A stretch of 64,000 nt of DNA from Arthrobotrys musiformis. Lineage: Eukaryota > Ascomycota > Orbiliomycetes > Orbiliales > Orbiliaceae. The stretch's first letter is position 1. Every line of letters starts with the position of its first letter. Location: contig JAVHJL010000006.1 in the NCBI GenBank assembly GCA_036971715.1, forward strand, positions 1,178,001-1,242,000. Direction: 5' to 3'. Below the pieces are notes generated by a model. It had not been told where the DNA came from and did no database searches. It saw only the letters and a list, made by a program, of their open reading frames with translations. This document shows, in pieces, positions 30,260 through 43,405 of the stretch. Made by a program: the position numbers and the translations under genes.

Positions 30260-33051
30260 CGTGAATTATTGGTTTGTGGTGGACTCGTAAAAAATTTTAA
30301 CTAGAGATTACCGACTGATAAGGGGTATATTAGAGGATCAATCTAAAATCGCAAATTCGATCGTAAGAGGATATATAATGTAATTGATGAGAATATCGCC
30401 GCGCGACCAAACGAGAGGGTGAAGACTGAACTCTGCAAACTGAGGTCTACTATAGTGTATAGCTGCCTGAGCCGAGGACTGCTGGGATGAGCTGCGAGAT
30501 CTGTACTGACAAGAAAATAGAACTGACAGAGGAAATTATCCTTCGACTATATACACTTTGCCGGTTCCCGAGTCCCTGCGGCAAGATCCGATCTAGAGGT
30601 ACCGATTCTATAGGAGCCCCATCATTTTGGCAAACGAACAAGTATCTGAGGCACATTACAGAGGCAAAGCAGTACAAATTGCACCAGTGTACCCGCGCCG
30701 CTAAACATAACGTTTTAGGATGGTTATACATACACATGGCGCAGGAAGGAATTGAGGGGCGTTAGTTTCAATTGGAGTAGGTTTCGTTGATCAATTGGTC
30801 TATGCGGATCTCTATAACATTGGTACGGCACGGAGGACCTAAGATGCGGCATGTCAGAATTGTGATTTCTTTTGGGGGTGATGGTTTCTGCGACCTACGG
30901 TTCTAGAATCGAATTAGAATTAATTACGTGCATTTAAGACAGTACTAGATCGTGCCGGAGATGGAGGAGGGTTTGGACCTTAAGGCCAGGTCCGTGTGTT
31001 GCCCCTGTTATTAGATGTTGCATAATGAATGCCATATACAATGAGGCTCAAAGGCTTGAAGCAGTGCCCTACAGCTAACTATTGAAGTTGATTATCCGAG
31101 GAGACAAAAATGCTTAATTTTCAAACGGACAACTAACTAACTATGCCTAGGGTACCTTGGCTTTCCTTGATTTAGAGGGGTTTTGTAACATCAGTCATGT
31201 ATAGCTTAGCTGGGTGTTCGGAGGCCGTAGGCACCCAAGATTCTTGACCTGTTGTAAATTGTCTTGTTGTTCAGTATGATACACGAGCGCCTCACTTGTA
31301 AAAGTTAGCAGGTTTCATTCACGAACGGTCACTCTTTGCTGAGTACGAGACCAGTCGCGACCTTAGCTTCGTAGTAGAGGTTATTTCATCCTGTGGCCAG
31401 ACCGAGCTCCACACGCCACATGAACGGACGGAGGTCTCCGAAAATAACCTTCAGTTGAATGCATTCCCCTTTATAATTTAAACAGCGATGCTCGAAAAGT
31501 CGGAAACACGGGTTGGAAAATTCAAACATATGGAATCGTTCGACATAAACTGTTTGTAAGTTTGAGGCGGAGGCGGCCCGCTGCCTCAGGTACATTGATA
31601 ATTGGGACTCCCTCGAGCATTAACATAAGATTTGGAATTTCCAGTTAAGTGGGCAGTTAGCAGCTTGGAACTTGTTGCTGCGGTCCTGAACAAGTTAAAG
31701 AGGTTGGAGGAATTGGCCATATTCGATACATAGTCTCCGAAAGGGATATTTGTTTTATGCCAGTGCGCTGTTTTCCAGTGTACGCACTGGGGACGTCGAA
31801 ACTCCATAGTTTGTGCCGCTTATTGTGATGTAATTGTATAATACCAACACATAAGGCACTGCTCATTCTGTTATACGGGATGCGGGTACGTTGGTAGCTC
31901 TAGCTTTGTGCACCTCCTCGTTGTAAAGTTTGGGGCACAGCTGTTAGAGATCTATCCAATGTTTACAACAGAGCTCCCATTAGTTTAGCCAAAAAACCTC
32001 TACTGTATCCTCGGACACTCCCAGTGTGGAGAATAGAAGATAATTCGTCACTTCTTTTTCTGTGTCTGTACACTCGAGGATCTCGAGTAGGGACTTCTAC
32101 ATGGATACAGATTTGCCTCGACTCTGGCTACCTGCGCACTTCGCTGCTTAAAACGGTTCGTAACTTTTATACGAGTCAACTAGTTAGTTTCCAAAGCTAT
32201 CCTTAGAGTCCCAAGCATTGGGTTCCAAGCAATATAATACTAGTAACTGCTTTCTCTCCTTCGAACAAAACACTCAGGCTCTAGGCCAGGAACTCGAACA
32301 AGCTTCGACAACTCCAACATATAACAGATCCTCGTCCTTTCCGTGGCCCTTAATTCTACGAAACGGTTTCATGCAACACGCAACGCGTTTCAAAAATGTT
32401 GCATCTTTTATGCGTTGAGCGGCGAAGCTTTAGTAAGGTCATTTCCCTGGTCCGATTCAAGTTCAATTCATATAATGCATACCTGGATCAGAATACGGAA
32501 TTCAATACTCGGTTGTAGGGAAATTTATGGGTTTGGAGCCGTCTTTTAATGGTATTTTTACATAGCGATCCGAATTTAATCGATGTAGGAATCTTAAGTT
32601 TATAAGGCCTTAATGCCGGCGTGCTGGAAAAAGGATACAACGCTAATATATATCGTGCGTCCAAGGCATATGGTCTAAATAGCATAACTGGGCGACCCTA
32701 AGAACCGATAATTCTCGGAATTCTGGAATTTCGTCTACGATCGTATCTAGTATAGTGACGCGACTACGCCATGTTCCATCGGGGCAACGCATTTTACAGT
32801 CGCAATCTCACGAGGTCATTGTAGAAAATCTCTCCGGCACCCATTTTTGCTAGAATAAATAGCCTTAATTAAGTGAAAAAAAAGGAGGTATTATATTCCG
32901 GCCGACTTGATTTGAGGCTAGCAAAATCAGCATAAAAAGGATATCTTGGACACAAACTTGAATGTTTGGGATTCGTAGCCAGGGAATATCAAAACTTGCT
33001 AAATTTACCTGTCCTTCCCAGATGTAATTCCTCTTCTCGCGCCTAGCTCCC
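30260..33051. other. 2.8-kb gene-poor region
   Basis: AT-rich sequence with many short frames on both strands, for example 31386-31866 (minus) and 30487-30765 (plus). I could not connect any by splice signals to a recognisable protein. It has no clear repeat or transposase. It separates the Met/Asp-rich gene from the large peptidase gene. Confidence 0.45.
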
Positions 33052-36000
33052 TCATGGTTTCGATGCACCTGGTAGCAACTCCTCAAAATGAACGATTTGC
33101 GTGAACAACGCCCCATGGTTGTCAGTGACCATCTCATCATAGCCAACAATGAAATCTTTGTAACTTTGCCGCGGCGTATCTCCGTTCGCCGGGTTAATCC
33201 AGGTAAATATTGTGTTTGCGCCGTTGTCGTTACCATCACCGTCAATTTGAATCAGAATCTTAGCGTGGGGGCTGAACGTCGCGCCTGGTTTCGCATCAGT
33301 TGTCACCCATATAGGCCCGTACGCCTTCATCCATGCCACAAAGTCCGATGGTGCATGACTTGTAGGCCCCTCGGAGACCATGTGGATGGCTTTCACGAAA
33401 TCATCTTTGTCTGCGGATAGGAGCCCTTGATTTGCTGCGTACATCTGGGAATACTTGTCGCCTGCTCTGAGCATCGCCTCTTCGGTGGTAAGGGACTGCT
33501 CCGCCTTCCAACTCATTAACATTGCAGCTGCGGCGGCCCAACAAGTTGGTGTTCCGGATTTTTGTTTTATGATTGGCACAGCAAGGGATACTTTGGCTTG
33601 TAGGCTGATCTTGCTAGAGCCCGGAGAGATCTTGACTGTGGAGGAATTACCTTCCACGTCTGTCGTTGAGGCTTCCACGGATTTGTTACTCTTGACGGCT
33701 TCGACCGCTGCGTCTGATAAACTTGGCTTGGCTGCCGATTTGTTGAGTTCAATGGCTGCTTGCTGAGATTTACCCCCGTCTATTTGACTTTGGATATGCT
33801 CTTTAACTAACTGGCCTGCTTCAGCTTTAGTTAAGAAACCAGAGTCGGTGGCCGACGTAATGGTGCCCATAATTGCGGAGGAATTGCTAGTATTGTGGGC
33901 CTGTGCCACCGCATTTGAAGCCGTTCCTGCGGCAGCGGCCTGCGCAGCCTCTATATTTGCCTTATACGTTGAAGCAGTATTGGCTTGGTTACCTGTTAGG
34001 CCAGTGATGTCTTGGAACGCCCCAGACTTTCCTAGGACCTCCAAAAGTCCGGCCGATTTCAGACCCGCTCCGACATCTGGTGCTGTTGGGGCACTCTGTA
34101 TGTTTATTATTGGAGTTGTGAGGTCTTTGACGGTGGGGTTATATACGGTAGGTGCTTGGACGGTGGGCGCCTGTAGAGCATTAATTGCTGTTGGCTCATC
34201 GGTTGTGAATTTGGTCCAGTCCTGCGAAGAGTCTGGCTTCAGCTTCTCGCAGGAATCGCAGTTACCCATCATTGATTCTGAATAAACGCCTTTGGAGGGT
34301 ACACTAATGCGATACGGAGGGGGTGGGATTTCAGGGCGGTAGAGATCCAATAGTGAGGAAGCTCCAGGGCCCTCTCCACGGATGCTGTTCAGAATCAAGG
34401 AACGGTCGACTTTATACCCCGGAGAAACAGGGAAAACCATAGAGTTTCCGACTATTGTAACGGGAGAGTTTTTGAGGACAGATGACAAACTGTGGTATCC
34501 TGCCGATGTGCCATCTTCTTCATAAACTTGGATATGGAATCCATCCAGTAGCATGAAGCGCCTCTGCGGGTCGAGAGAGTACAGCAAAACTCGGTTGTAA
34601 TACTCCAGGTTTCGATTGAGATGGCTAATAAGTCGTTGTGACAGCCACCTATCATCCTGTTTAGGGTTTTTGAGTTCCGCCTCCGTCAGTGGGAAGTATA
34701 TTGTTATACCGTCCAAGAAGTCATTGTTGACACTGCCGTTGTGTAGAGTTCCATTGAAATGCTTGGTAGAATAGGATAGGCGAAGTGATTTGAGGATCCA
34801 CTCGACGTTGGATTGCGCCAGTTTCTTAATATTGTTATCGATAGAACTTATTGTAACGAATTGTATGTCTTCCCTCTTCGCTTGGCCCTTCCCGCTGACC
34901 GAAAGAGTCACAAATTGTCTCCCACCCTTATAGGAGCTAGGGTCTGTAAAGTCGACACTAAGACCATCTACAGTCAAACTATCGACCATCCTCTTCCAAA
35001 TTTTCGGGATAAGGGTCGTGTTCCAGTTTGTCGTCCACTCAGCCAGTGTATTTCCGACAAAGTAATCCGCCATGAGTTTACGAAGACCTTCCTTTCCGTT
35101 AGGATCCTTAGCAGGGTTTCTCAGAATTTCAACGTATACCAGCCAAGTGTTAAAGTCAGTAAGGGTGTCGTAAAACAAATCTACCGGGTCGATTATCTTG
35201 TCCGAGTTTTTGGTCAGGGGTACTGGTTGTGCGGTTTGAAGCCTGATACTATTGGCGAGCGGGCGGTTTTCGTAGCCAGCGTCGAGCTTTATAATATTGT
35301 TGCTGATGTCTTGAACCTTATTACGGTCTTCGCCGCTGCTGTTTCCCCAGGACAGGGATATCCCACCAGTAAATAGCCCCAACAGCCAGTACTTCACTTG
35401 ATCTTCCTCTCTGTGCTCTGTAATGATTGGTAGGGAGTGTATTAGGTCGTACTTTGTGGCTGGTCTTGGAATATTTATGCTAACCTGTTGAAAAGTTTTA
35501 GTATAATCCATTGGGCCCATGGAACAGGGGTATAGATAGATCTATAGAACATACTGTAGCTTCTCCTTGAACCCATATTACCTGTTCTTTACAGTAGGGT
35601 CCGTCCGGCCAGTCAACTAGCTCCCAGTTTGTGCGGACTCGTTCTAGTGCGTCAAAAGCCGGGTATAGTGGATGCCGTTCTCCGCTGCCGTAAAAATAAT
35701 TCGGGTCTTTATAGCTGTTAGAATGGAGAGGGAGAAGTCTTAGAGAGAGGGCATCCGCCCATTTAGCGATATTTAATACGGTAAATTTAGTCAGCGGGAA
35801 CGGGATGAACACGCATTCCTCGACATCAACCAGCTTTTACAACAGAAATTAGTAGCCCATAGGTACCTCTACATCAATAGGTTTGTGAGAAATATATCGC
35901 TGCTTACCTCTTGGTAGACAGCAAAATGTCTGAGAACCTCATAGTGCATAATGGTAATCGTGTGGCAATGGTTGTGATTGGATACAACGGTCGTTTCCGC

Positions 36001-38580
36001 CTGGAAGTTCTGGGCTTCTTTTGAAGTTGTGACGACTGCACTGTTCTGCCGCCTATAGGCTTGAGCATTTTGATGAATGCCCTGCCTGAGATTTTCCTGA
36101 AAGAATCCACCAAGGTCTCTGCCACTTGTTTGACTGGCGCTAGAAGACGATTTTGCATACCCTGCAGCAACGTCAGTCCAAAGGCTACAAGCTTGTCTGA
36201 AAAAAAGTATTTCAAAATTTAACATACCTCCAGCCACGCCTATATTTGCACCGAAAGACCCAGCAGACCCGTGTGCCCCTGCCGCTGCGGCTACCCCGCC
36301 AGTATCGGCTTCACTAGAACCGAGCAACTGCTCGCTGATATTCCCTGCAATCTGATCTATGACATCCCTCTGACTCACTATGTCTGCAGTTAACTGCTCC
36401 GTTTGTGAAATAGATTGAGTCTGGCTGCCTGTGAAGCTATGGGCATTGTCAAAGATAACTATTTGTTTCTTTTGGCCTGGAGCTAGTGGTAGCGAGTATA
36501 GAAGATTTCCTAAACTGTAGCCATCTGCCCGGAACTCCGATCTGTAGTGTAGAATATGCCCGGTTGCAACTGTGACAGCCTCGTAAAGGGTCTCATTAGC
36601 GAGTCCAGTGACGTCCTCCCAGCGAATTGGATTGTTGAGATCAATCTGGCGGCGGGCCACCTTGCCCAAGCTAGTGAGCTGGTAGTTAACGTTTCTTACG
36701 CCGTGGTCGTCGATGAACTCTGTGGAGCTCAGTCTGTAGTTCGCTACATCCGGATCCGAGTTCCTTACGACGGCGGTATATGCAAACTCGCGAAGTGTTC
36801 TGTTAGGCACGGAAAGATTCATACATGTACCCCCCACGTCTTGTGTGTATTGGTCACTCTGAATCAGGTCGTCCTGACCGGGTAATCTTCCCGCAGTCGT
36901 TGTTGGATTGCATCCACAGTCTTCTTTCTTAGTCTCGTCGTCTGAAGATTTTTGCAGAGTAATGTAAATAAAGTCAGCAGAAATCGACTCATCAGTTGGA
37001 GATTCTGGATCATCGGTTTTGAGAGGCGTGATTGCTGTGGGATCCAAGGATGTTAAAGCTTGCGCCGCGACATATTTTCCGAAAGGATACGGCAGAACAA
37101 AGTTCCCCGCTTTATCTGATATCGTTGTCGAGACCGTTGACCACGGATCTTCCACCTTAGCCTTCGCCTGGATAATTACGGTCCCTTTCAAGGTACATGT
37201 TTTTACCATTCCCACAATTTTCCCGCGAATTCTCTTGGTAGAACTTTGGCTGCCACCACCGCCGGTTAGAATAGGTGGAAGGCGTAGATTCACCGTGATG
37301 TTTAAGTTTTGAAGGATAGGATCCGAAGGAGCGAAGGCTTTCGAAAATACCTCCGAGTTATCATAGCCGGTAACGGTCACAGTAACATTCTCCGATATGG
37401 AATTGACGGCGTAGGTCTCGTTGAACTTGAACGATAGAGAGTTGTTGACCGGATTCGCATCTGAAGGCCAGTCATATCGTGAGATATGCTGAGTAGGTTC
37501 GGAATCCCCAATCTGAACCGCGAAGTTTATACTCAGATGGTAGTAGGAGAACTGCGACAATGTAAGAACCTTCTGCTGCGGATCATTGATGTGAAAAACC
37601 CCTGTAACCGATAGGGGTTGTATTCTAGGCATGACAAGAGGAAACTCGAAAAACTGGGCGAAGTTTTTGACAATTGAATCATATGCTGCGGACCAAGCGC
37701 CGGATTTGACGATTTCACCCAGTCCGAAATCATTCAGTGTCGTTTGGAAAGTCCCACGCTTCGTTTCATCTGGTATTGTGGTGTTGAGAGTGGGGCTTTG
37801 ACCAGATGTATCCACAAGGCTGGCTATCAAATACAACAGAAGGCTTTCGTCATGCGTAACGAGACTCGTAAATAGCTTCTTCTGTACGCTCACGTACACT
37901 GATTTGTTCAGGCAGAAAATGAGGCTATCAACAATACGGTTGCTTTCATTGACTTTGGGCGGAACGAGGGAGGTAGCTCCGTCAGCTGCTGCCACTGCTA
38001 AGAAAAGGGATGCTGGTAAGTCGGAGGAAACTGAGCTTGCTGCAGCGGATGACTCTGCAACTGTGGCCATAGCCTTCGGAAATATTACAGAAGCGACGGT
38101 TGACTTCGCTAGATTGAGTCGTGGTTGACTCTGCTGCTGTGGCTGGGTCTGCTGCTGTATCGAAATTTGACCGTCTTCTTGCTTCTTGGTGTATTTAGCA
38201 CTGCTAAAGAAGTAGGTTGCATCAAAGAGTGAAGGCTCGCTGCTATTACTGGATCCATATCGAACAGCGAAAGGCAGCGTGAAGTCCTGAAGGCTGAACT
38301 TTGAGTCCACTTTCACCAAACCCGATATATATTTTACGAGTGTAGTTCCGTAGTCGGGTCCCCATATTTCAGACGTTGGGATAGATACGTGGTATTGTTT
38401 ATTGGAAAGTCGTTGTTGGAATGAGACTTGGGCTTGTCCGGTGATGGCAAGAGAGACGGTTCCAGCTTGGGTATTATCAACGACCTCGTAGCGTGGGAAC
38501 CCAATCACGATATCCACAGTATCCACGGGCGGTGGTCCGGGGTCGTCGTAGGTGAAGCTCGCCTGAAGAGTTAGGACCAT
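33052..38580 (-). CDS. Large multidomain protein with C-terminal AvrRpt2/papain-like cysteine peptidase
   Basis: Predicted exons 38580-36228, 36161-35908, 35833-35582 and 35541-33052, giving about 1,782 aa. The Met at 38598 is an alternative start; 38580 has the better context (ATCATGG). Intron 1 (66 nt) keeps the frame open but is supported by GTATGT/CTGCAG. The third intron (40 nt) is short and uncertain. A carboxypeptidase-regulatory-like beta-sandwich lies at about residues 457-530 (GKIVGMVKTC ... DKAGNFVLPYPFGKY). Conserved blocks LPLAPGQKKQIVIFD (about 700) and SNHNHCHTITIMHYEVLRHF (about 850) follow, then an Ala/Gln-rich helical stretch. At the end is a C70/papain-like domain with PTCWAAAAAMLMSW (Cys1620), SPHAKILIQIDGDG (His1712) and WINPANG (Asn1736). 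No signal peptide. The blocks resemble large bacterial proteins, so horizontal acquisition is plausible. Role unknown. Confidence 0.72.
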
Positions 38581-41103
38581 GATGGAAGATATCAACACTC
38601 TAGTTTAGTCTCAATTGGGCTAAACTGTATCCACGAATGCGCAAAGCTCAATTGGGGCCCTTGAACTAGCTAGACGAATAAACAAACCGCCTAAAGTAAA
38701 CGTTAACTAACAGTCGCTGTTTGACTAAAAATAGGGCTTCCTTATATGTGTAAAGGTATATAGTAAGGCCAAATAATATAAGGTCAGTCAACTATCCGAT
38801 GTATCGCCACTTTTAACTTGAAGATATATTTAAAACGAAACGGATAGATAAAGATATTATATGAGACAAGACAAGGTTTTCCGCGCTTGGAATCGCGTTG
38901 GGCTACCAATGGCCAAAGATCTTGAGAACTCCATCCAGTCGCTGAGCCACATATAAATACTCGAATATCAGCAGACCCTGAACCGAAATGTCGGTCGCAT
39001 GGGCTCAATTGAAGAAGCTAAAAGCGGGGTAGTCACAAAATCATTGTCTCTTACCGTTCGCTCTCCAATAGTCATGCCCTCAGACCTTTAGTACACAGAG
39101 CTCTGTGGGATACAAAGATCCTTCTAACTGCAGAAATACCCCGCCTACGATTGATGCGTAGTATATAACCAGGTTAAAACGCAAAAAAACCTGGCAGAAT
39201 ATTCCGCAACCGGTTAACCACAAAAACACAAACGCAGAAATCGCGGCTTGGTAAATATAAAGCAATCAATGCAGTCATGCTGCCAGCCGTTGCGGTATTT
39301 CGAAGCCCACTAATTAGCAACAGTTCCATCCCGTGCCTAAACGGGTATGACCAATAGGCGTTGGATCCTGTTCCCGATGCATCACGCTCGCAAGTAAATA
39401 TTGCGTGAAAGTAGACTCCAATTCGAATGAGCTAAGTTTACGATATTAGAGGTTCCCTTTCTAGACCGTGAAATTATAAAATTCCTTGCTAGAGAAGATG
39501 ACCTTCTTGGTGTCAAGAAATCGCAAGCGGGGTAATGTAATCCAGTTTGGCTATATATAAATATGCGCGTGCGTATGCATGGACGATATATCATGAACCC
39601 AACTCTTTAAAACACGCACCTCTTGCAATATTCATAGGCGAAACACATGCGTTAATCGATATACACACTTGGAAACTTTTACACGGTCTGGCTGACGAAT
39701 TAAAGGGAGAAACTAGTTCGTCAAATACGAGTAGCTAGCTGGGCTGAGCAAAAATTGTCCGCGACGTCCGTGCCCCTCGACAATAAGTTACTCATATGGT
39801 CGTGATTGACCAGACCTACTAAAGTTATCAAAAAAACCAATCGAAACCACAAGTTTTCCTCAGGTCACACAAACTAAGCTTTTTCCAGTCTTGGTGCCAA
39901 ACTAGGAATATCGGATTAACAGGTTTCAGCTGGGGTGCCAGATGTCACGCCCCCGATTTCATTGGCTCTCATACACATGCAGACCGATAGACGGTTTTCC
40001 CTCTGCCGTCTTGGCAACAGCCAAATCTGCAGCTGTTGATATCAGGCCACGCCCTCCATTATGATACCCTATATGGTCTTCCAAATCCAAAATTGTGATT
40101 GGCTCCGCCCTGGGTGTTCGTTGGGGGTTGTTGGATTATGACGGAGTCTAGTCTACGGACGAATTTAAACAATTGGTGAAAGTCTTCATCCATGGGTTGA
40201 TTAGTCTTACCAGCTATAATTCTGCCATCTTTTTCAACGAACATCCTAGCCACCAATGGAAATTTGGATTATATTGAGATCGGTGAAGACTCAAATACTA
40301 TGCACTGAAGGAAAGAAGTTAGAAGCAGATAGTATATAGTGTGGGCTCGCAGCGTTGGTCTCACTAGATGTTGAAGCGCGGATGAAATCCCAGCCAAGTT
40401 GATAAATTTCCCAACCTAAACAACCCAATTACCAGATTATATTGTGGGATAACCTGTACGTGAGACTAGTGGTCCTCGGAAAAAGTAAGGAGGGGGCCTC
40501 TATCAGACGTTTATAATATAAACCGCCGTTAAATTTTCTTGAGGGAGCTGCGATCTAGAGTATAATATCACTGTCGTTGTAAAAAAAAAAAAAAAAAAAA
40601 TCGTCATTTCATTTCATAAGCCTGCCGCTTCTCCCCATAGACGAGTCCCATTAAACAAAGGGATTCGAAATCCACCCCCACATCCCGAATTAAAGTAATA
40701 AAGGTTAGAAGAACAACCTAGCTACATGCCAGTAGATGATACACCCATCATTAAGAATACATTGATGAGACAGAGAAACTGTTAAGGAAAAACGGGAAAC
40801 GGACAGAGAGAAAAGTATGAAAGTGCCTTCATACGGATTAAACATCGCTAAGTGAAAAGAAAATCTGTTTCCGATGAATCGTAAGGTCGTTAAGAGGGTT
40901 TGTGGAATCGCCGGTCGAAAATCGTAAAGGAATCGGGTCTCGAAGGAGGGAAAGATGAGCACCTGAGCCCAAATTTACAGAAGGATGTGTGGTTTTTGTG
41001 TTTCTGTGAGTGCGTAAGTTGGTGTAAGGGTATTTTGAAGAGGATTGGTGAGTAGGAGTAGCAATGGTGACCGTTAGAGCTCTCAGAATGGGCCGTGAGG
41101 ACT
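38581..41103. other. 2.5-kb gene-poor region
   Basis: Promoter side of the large peptidase gene and 3' side of the next gene. It holds an A20 run at 40581-40600 and several short frames without domains (40059-40256 minus is the cleanest). No repeat or mobile-element signature was found. Confidence 0.45.
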
Positions 41104-42378
41104 TTAATTAAAGTTGAGGTTCAAAATAGTGTCGTCAATATCTTGGCTGGACACCCTTCCGTAGGGGTCTTCTTCGTCGTCGTCCATGGGAGTAGGAGTG
41201 GAGGGTCGTTGAGGAGGCCCAACCGCGTTGACAGCCTCAAAATATGCAGCCTGCATACGGCGCATTCTACCAAGCGCACGATCAATTCTCGCGCGGTGGC
41301 CAGGGGATCCTCCACGCGCAGTACCATTAGTAGAGGCGGGATCGGCAACAGCATTAGGTTGTTCGTCGTCTAGTTCCGTGCTGGTGGGGGTACTCTGGAA
41401 CAATGGTTGTTTAACTGGGTCGCCGCCAACCGAATATTCAGAAATGCCAGGAGCCCAGAAAGGTTGCTCGCCTTGAAAGTAAGCCGACAACGGGTCAAAT
41501 GGTTTTGCAGCTTCAACCTGATCAAACATCTCATCAAGTTTGACCAACGGCTCAATTCTCCCATATTTGTCTTGGTCGTCGCAGGTATCCATGACGCCTG
41601 ATTCGTCGGATCCGACGACTGCTTCGGTAGAGTCGTCAGAGCTGGAGCTAGAGCCATCTGAAGCTCCTGAGACTCGGAACAACATTTCGATGTCATTAAA
41701 ACCACCGTTGATATCCGAGCCTCCGGCCAATTGAGACCTAGACGAGGTCCTCTCTAGTTTGTAGCCAAATAGCGCCTTTTCATCGATGTCGTTTCCATCG
41801 TCATTTGATTGCGGGTCCTCTAGCAGCCTTTGAATCTCGTCGTCGTCAATAGCTTCCATCAGCTCGTCTTCACGATATTCTTCGCGGGCCTCATCATCGC
41901 TTTCATCAGGGCCACTGTTCACCATGACGCCTCTGTCTGTCAACGTCCAGCCCGCAATCAATCCACGTGAGATCATAGCCTTCCAACGAAGTCTTTTCAT
42001 GAAATCAAGGCGGTCGCTATCGCAATTCTTATGGCGAGCTCTGTCCATGGAAATGATATCGTAATGGTTAATCTCCGACCATTCGACTATTGGGTCATCG
42101 TGACATCGTTTGACATCTTTCCAGGATGGTTGCTCGGATCCAGGAGCATGATACTCCTCGCACCCAGGACAAGCGTGCCCTAAGGGCTCTCCACGACGGA
42201 TGATCCAGCAACCACGAGGGTTACGCGGACGAATGCATGCCTTCGTTGGGTTCGGGATGGCGATGTTATGCTTGCAAGAACACTGAACGGAGAGCCAGCA
42301 CATTTTGTCCACTTCGTCTTTCTTGCATTTATAGGAACCCTTGTAAGCATACCATGCAATCCACGGGAGACAAGGCAT
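41104..42378 (-). CDS. Hypothetical acidic protein with Cys-containing N-terminus
   Basis: Single-exon 424-residue frame. The first about 90 residues hold nine cysteines in pairs and singles (YKCKKDEVDKMCW, QCSCKH, KACIRP, RGCWIIRRGE, HACPGCEEY), possibly a metal-binding or disulfide-linked module. No signal peptide, so metal binding is more likely than disulfides. Residues about 150-200 are very acidic (DESDDEAREEYREDE, DDDEIQRLLEDPQ) and the middle is Ser/Asp-rich. A basic patch (GHRARIDRALGRMRRMQAA) lies near the C-terminus, before an acidic end. This composition fits a nuclear or regulatory protein, but no family is recognised. Codon use looks like that of its neighbours. Confidence 0.6.
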   Translation of the reverse strand: MPCLPWIAWYAYKGSYKCKKDEVDKMCWLSVQCSCKHNIAIPNPTKACIRPRNPRGCWIIRRGEPLGHACPGCEEYHAPGSEQPSWKDVKRCHDDPIVEWSEINHYDIISMDRARHKNCDSDRLDFMKRLRWKAMISRGLIAGWTLTDRGVMVNSGPDESDDEAREEYREDELMEAIDDDEIQRLLEDPQSNDDGNDIDEKALFGYKLERTSSRSQLAGGSDINGGFNDIEMLFRVSGASDGSSSSSDDSTEAVVGSDESGVMDTCDDQDKYGRIEPLVKLDEMFDQVEAAKPFDPLSAYFQGEQPFWAPGISEYSVGGDPVKQPLFQSTPTSTELDDEQPNAVADPASTNGTARGGSPGHRARIDRALGRMRRMQAAYFEAVNAVGPPQRPSTPTPMDDDEEDPYGRVSSQDIDDTILNLNFN

Positions 42379-43405
42379 GATCGAACTCTAGGAAAGAGAT
42401 AAATACACTTACAAAATTTTCAAAAAAACCCCCAGAGGTCTGTGAGAGAGGTGTATGTACCACCAGAAGGATCAAGTTTTCCTTGAAAGGAAGTTATGCG
42501 ATGAGTTTTAGGTGAAAGGAGAGACCTAAAGTGTGCAGCTAGAGAAGCTTAGTTTGTATAAATTGGGTATCTTGGAGATACCTAGATGACGAGGGAGCCG
42601 AAGCTATCTAGGGATTGTGTTCGTGATTGTAGGAGGAAGTTCTGTTCATCGAAGTAAGCATACAACCCGTTATGAGGCGGTTCTGGAGTCGCTGCTGAAG
42701 CTGAGATGCATAGCATATCATCGAGGGATTTCGATGTATGAGAAGCAAAACACGGGATAGAACAGAAAGAGAAGCAGAACGAGTAAGAGAAAGAGAAAGA
42801 GAAGGGGAAAGAGGAGGAGAAACAGAAGGAGACACAGAAGCATTCTGAAGGTAGAACTCAGAACGAGAAGGTGGAGTCGGCCGATGGTGATGGGGATACC
42901 GGGAGGAAGCTATGATGCCGGGGAGAAGGGGGATCGAGGACAAGATGCACTTACTAGGAGGTTGCCAGACGGCGGTGATATTGAGCAGCAGCTACGTGAA
43001 GACGGCAGACGACTTGTCCGCGGGTTATGGCGATGTTGTTGATGTGGTGATGGCGTTAAGACGTAAAAGGTGAAGGAAATAGAGATGACAGAATCTCCGT
43101 GGTGGAGGTTGTGTAGCTAGGGAAGAGGTCTTCACGTAGCAACTCCAACAGCGTTTCTAGGCCACTGTCGCTGAGAGCACCACCACATATAAGACAGTAT
43201 AAATTTGACTGGCCTGTGCACCACTCCCCCTAACCCCACTGATATACCAGCATTCCTCTACCAGTAACGGACTATAAGAAGTACATTGACCTTATTCTTG
43301 CTGAGACTAGCAATACAAATTTGTACCCTGGCAATAATTATCCCAGGACCACACAGATAGAATATTCGAGCCTTATAATTAGAGAATACATGGCTTTGGG
43401 ACCGT
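42379..43405. other. Leader/promoter region with purine tract
   Basis: Upstream of the acidic-protein gene and downstream of the FluG homologue. A GA-rich tract (42761-42840; CT-rich on the minus strand) resembles the pyrimidine tracts before fungal transcription starts, suggesting a long 5' leader for the minus-strand gene. The low-complexity minus frame 42608-42943 is probably not translated. Confidence 0.45.

Noticed and set aside
35904..36215. 103-codon alternative frame reached if intron 1 of the peptidase gene ended at TTTTCAG (36196)
   Set aside because: That 31-nt intron would leave the frame carrying the conserved NHNHCHTITIMHYEVLRHF block; the 66-nt intron keeps it.
40059..40256. 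65-codon minus-strand frame in the gene-poor region
   Set aside because: The peptide has plausible composition, but there is no domain, no splice partner and no nearby promoter evidence.
42608..42943. Ser/Pro/Leu-rich minus frame upstream of the acidic-protein gene
   Set aside because: It coincides with the low-complexity purine tract and is more likely leader or promoter sequence.
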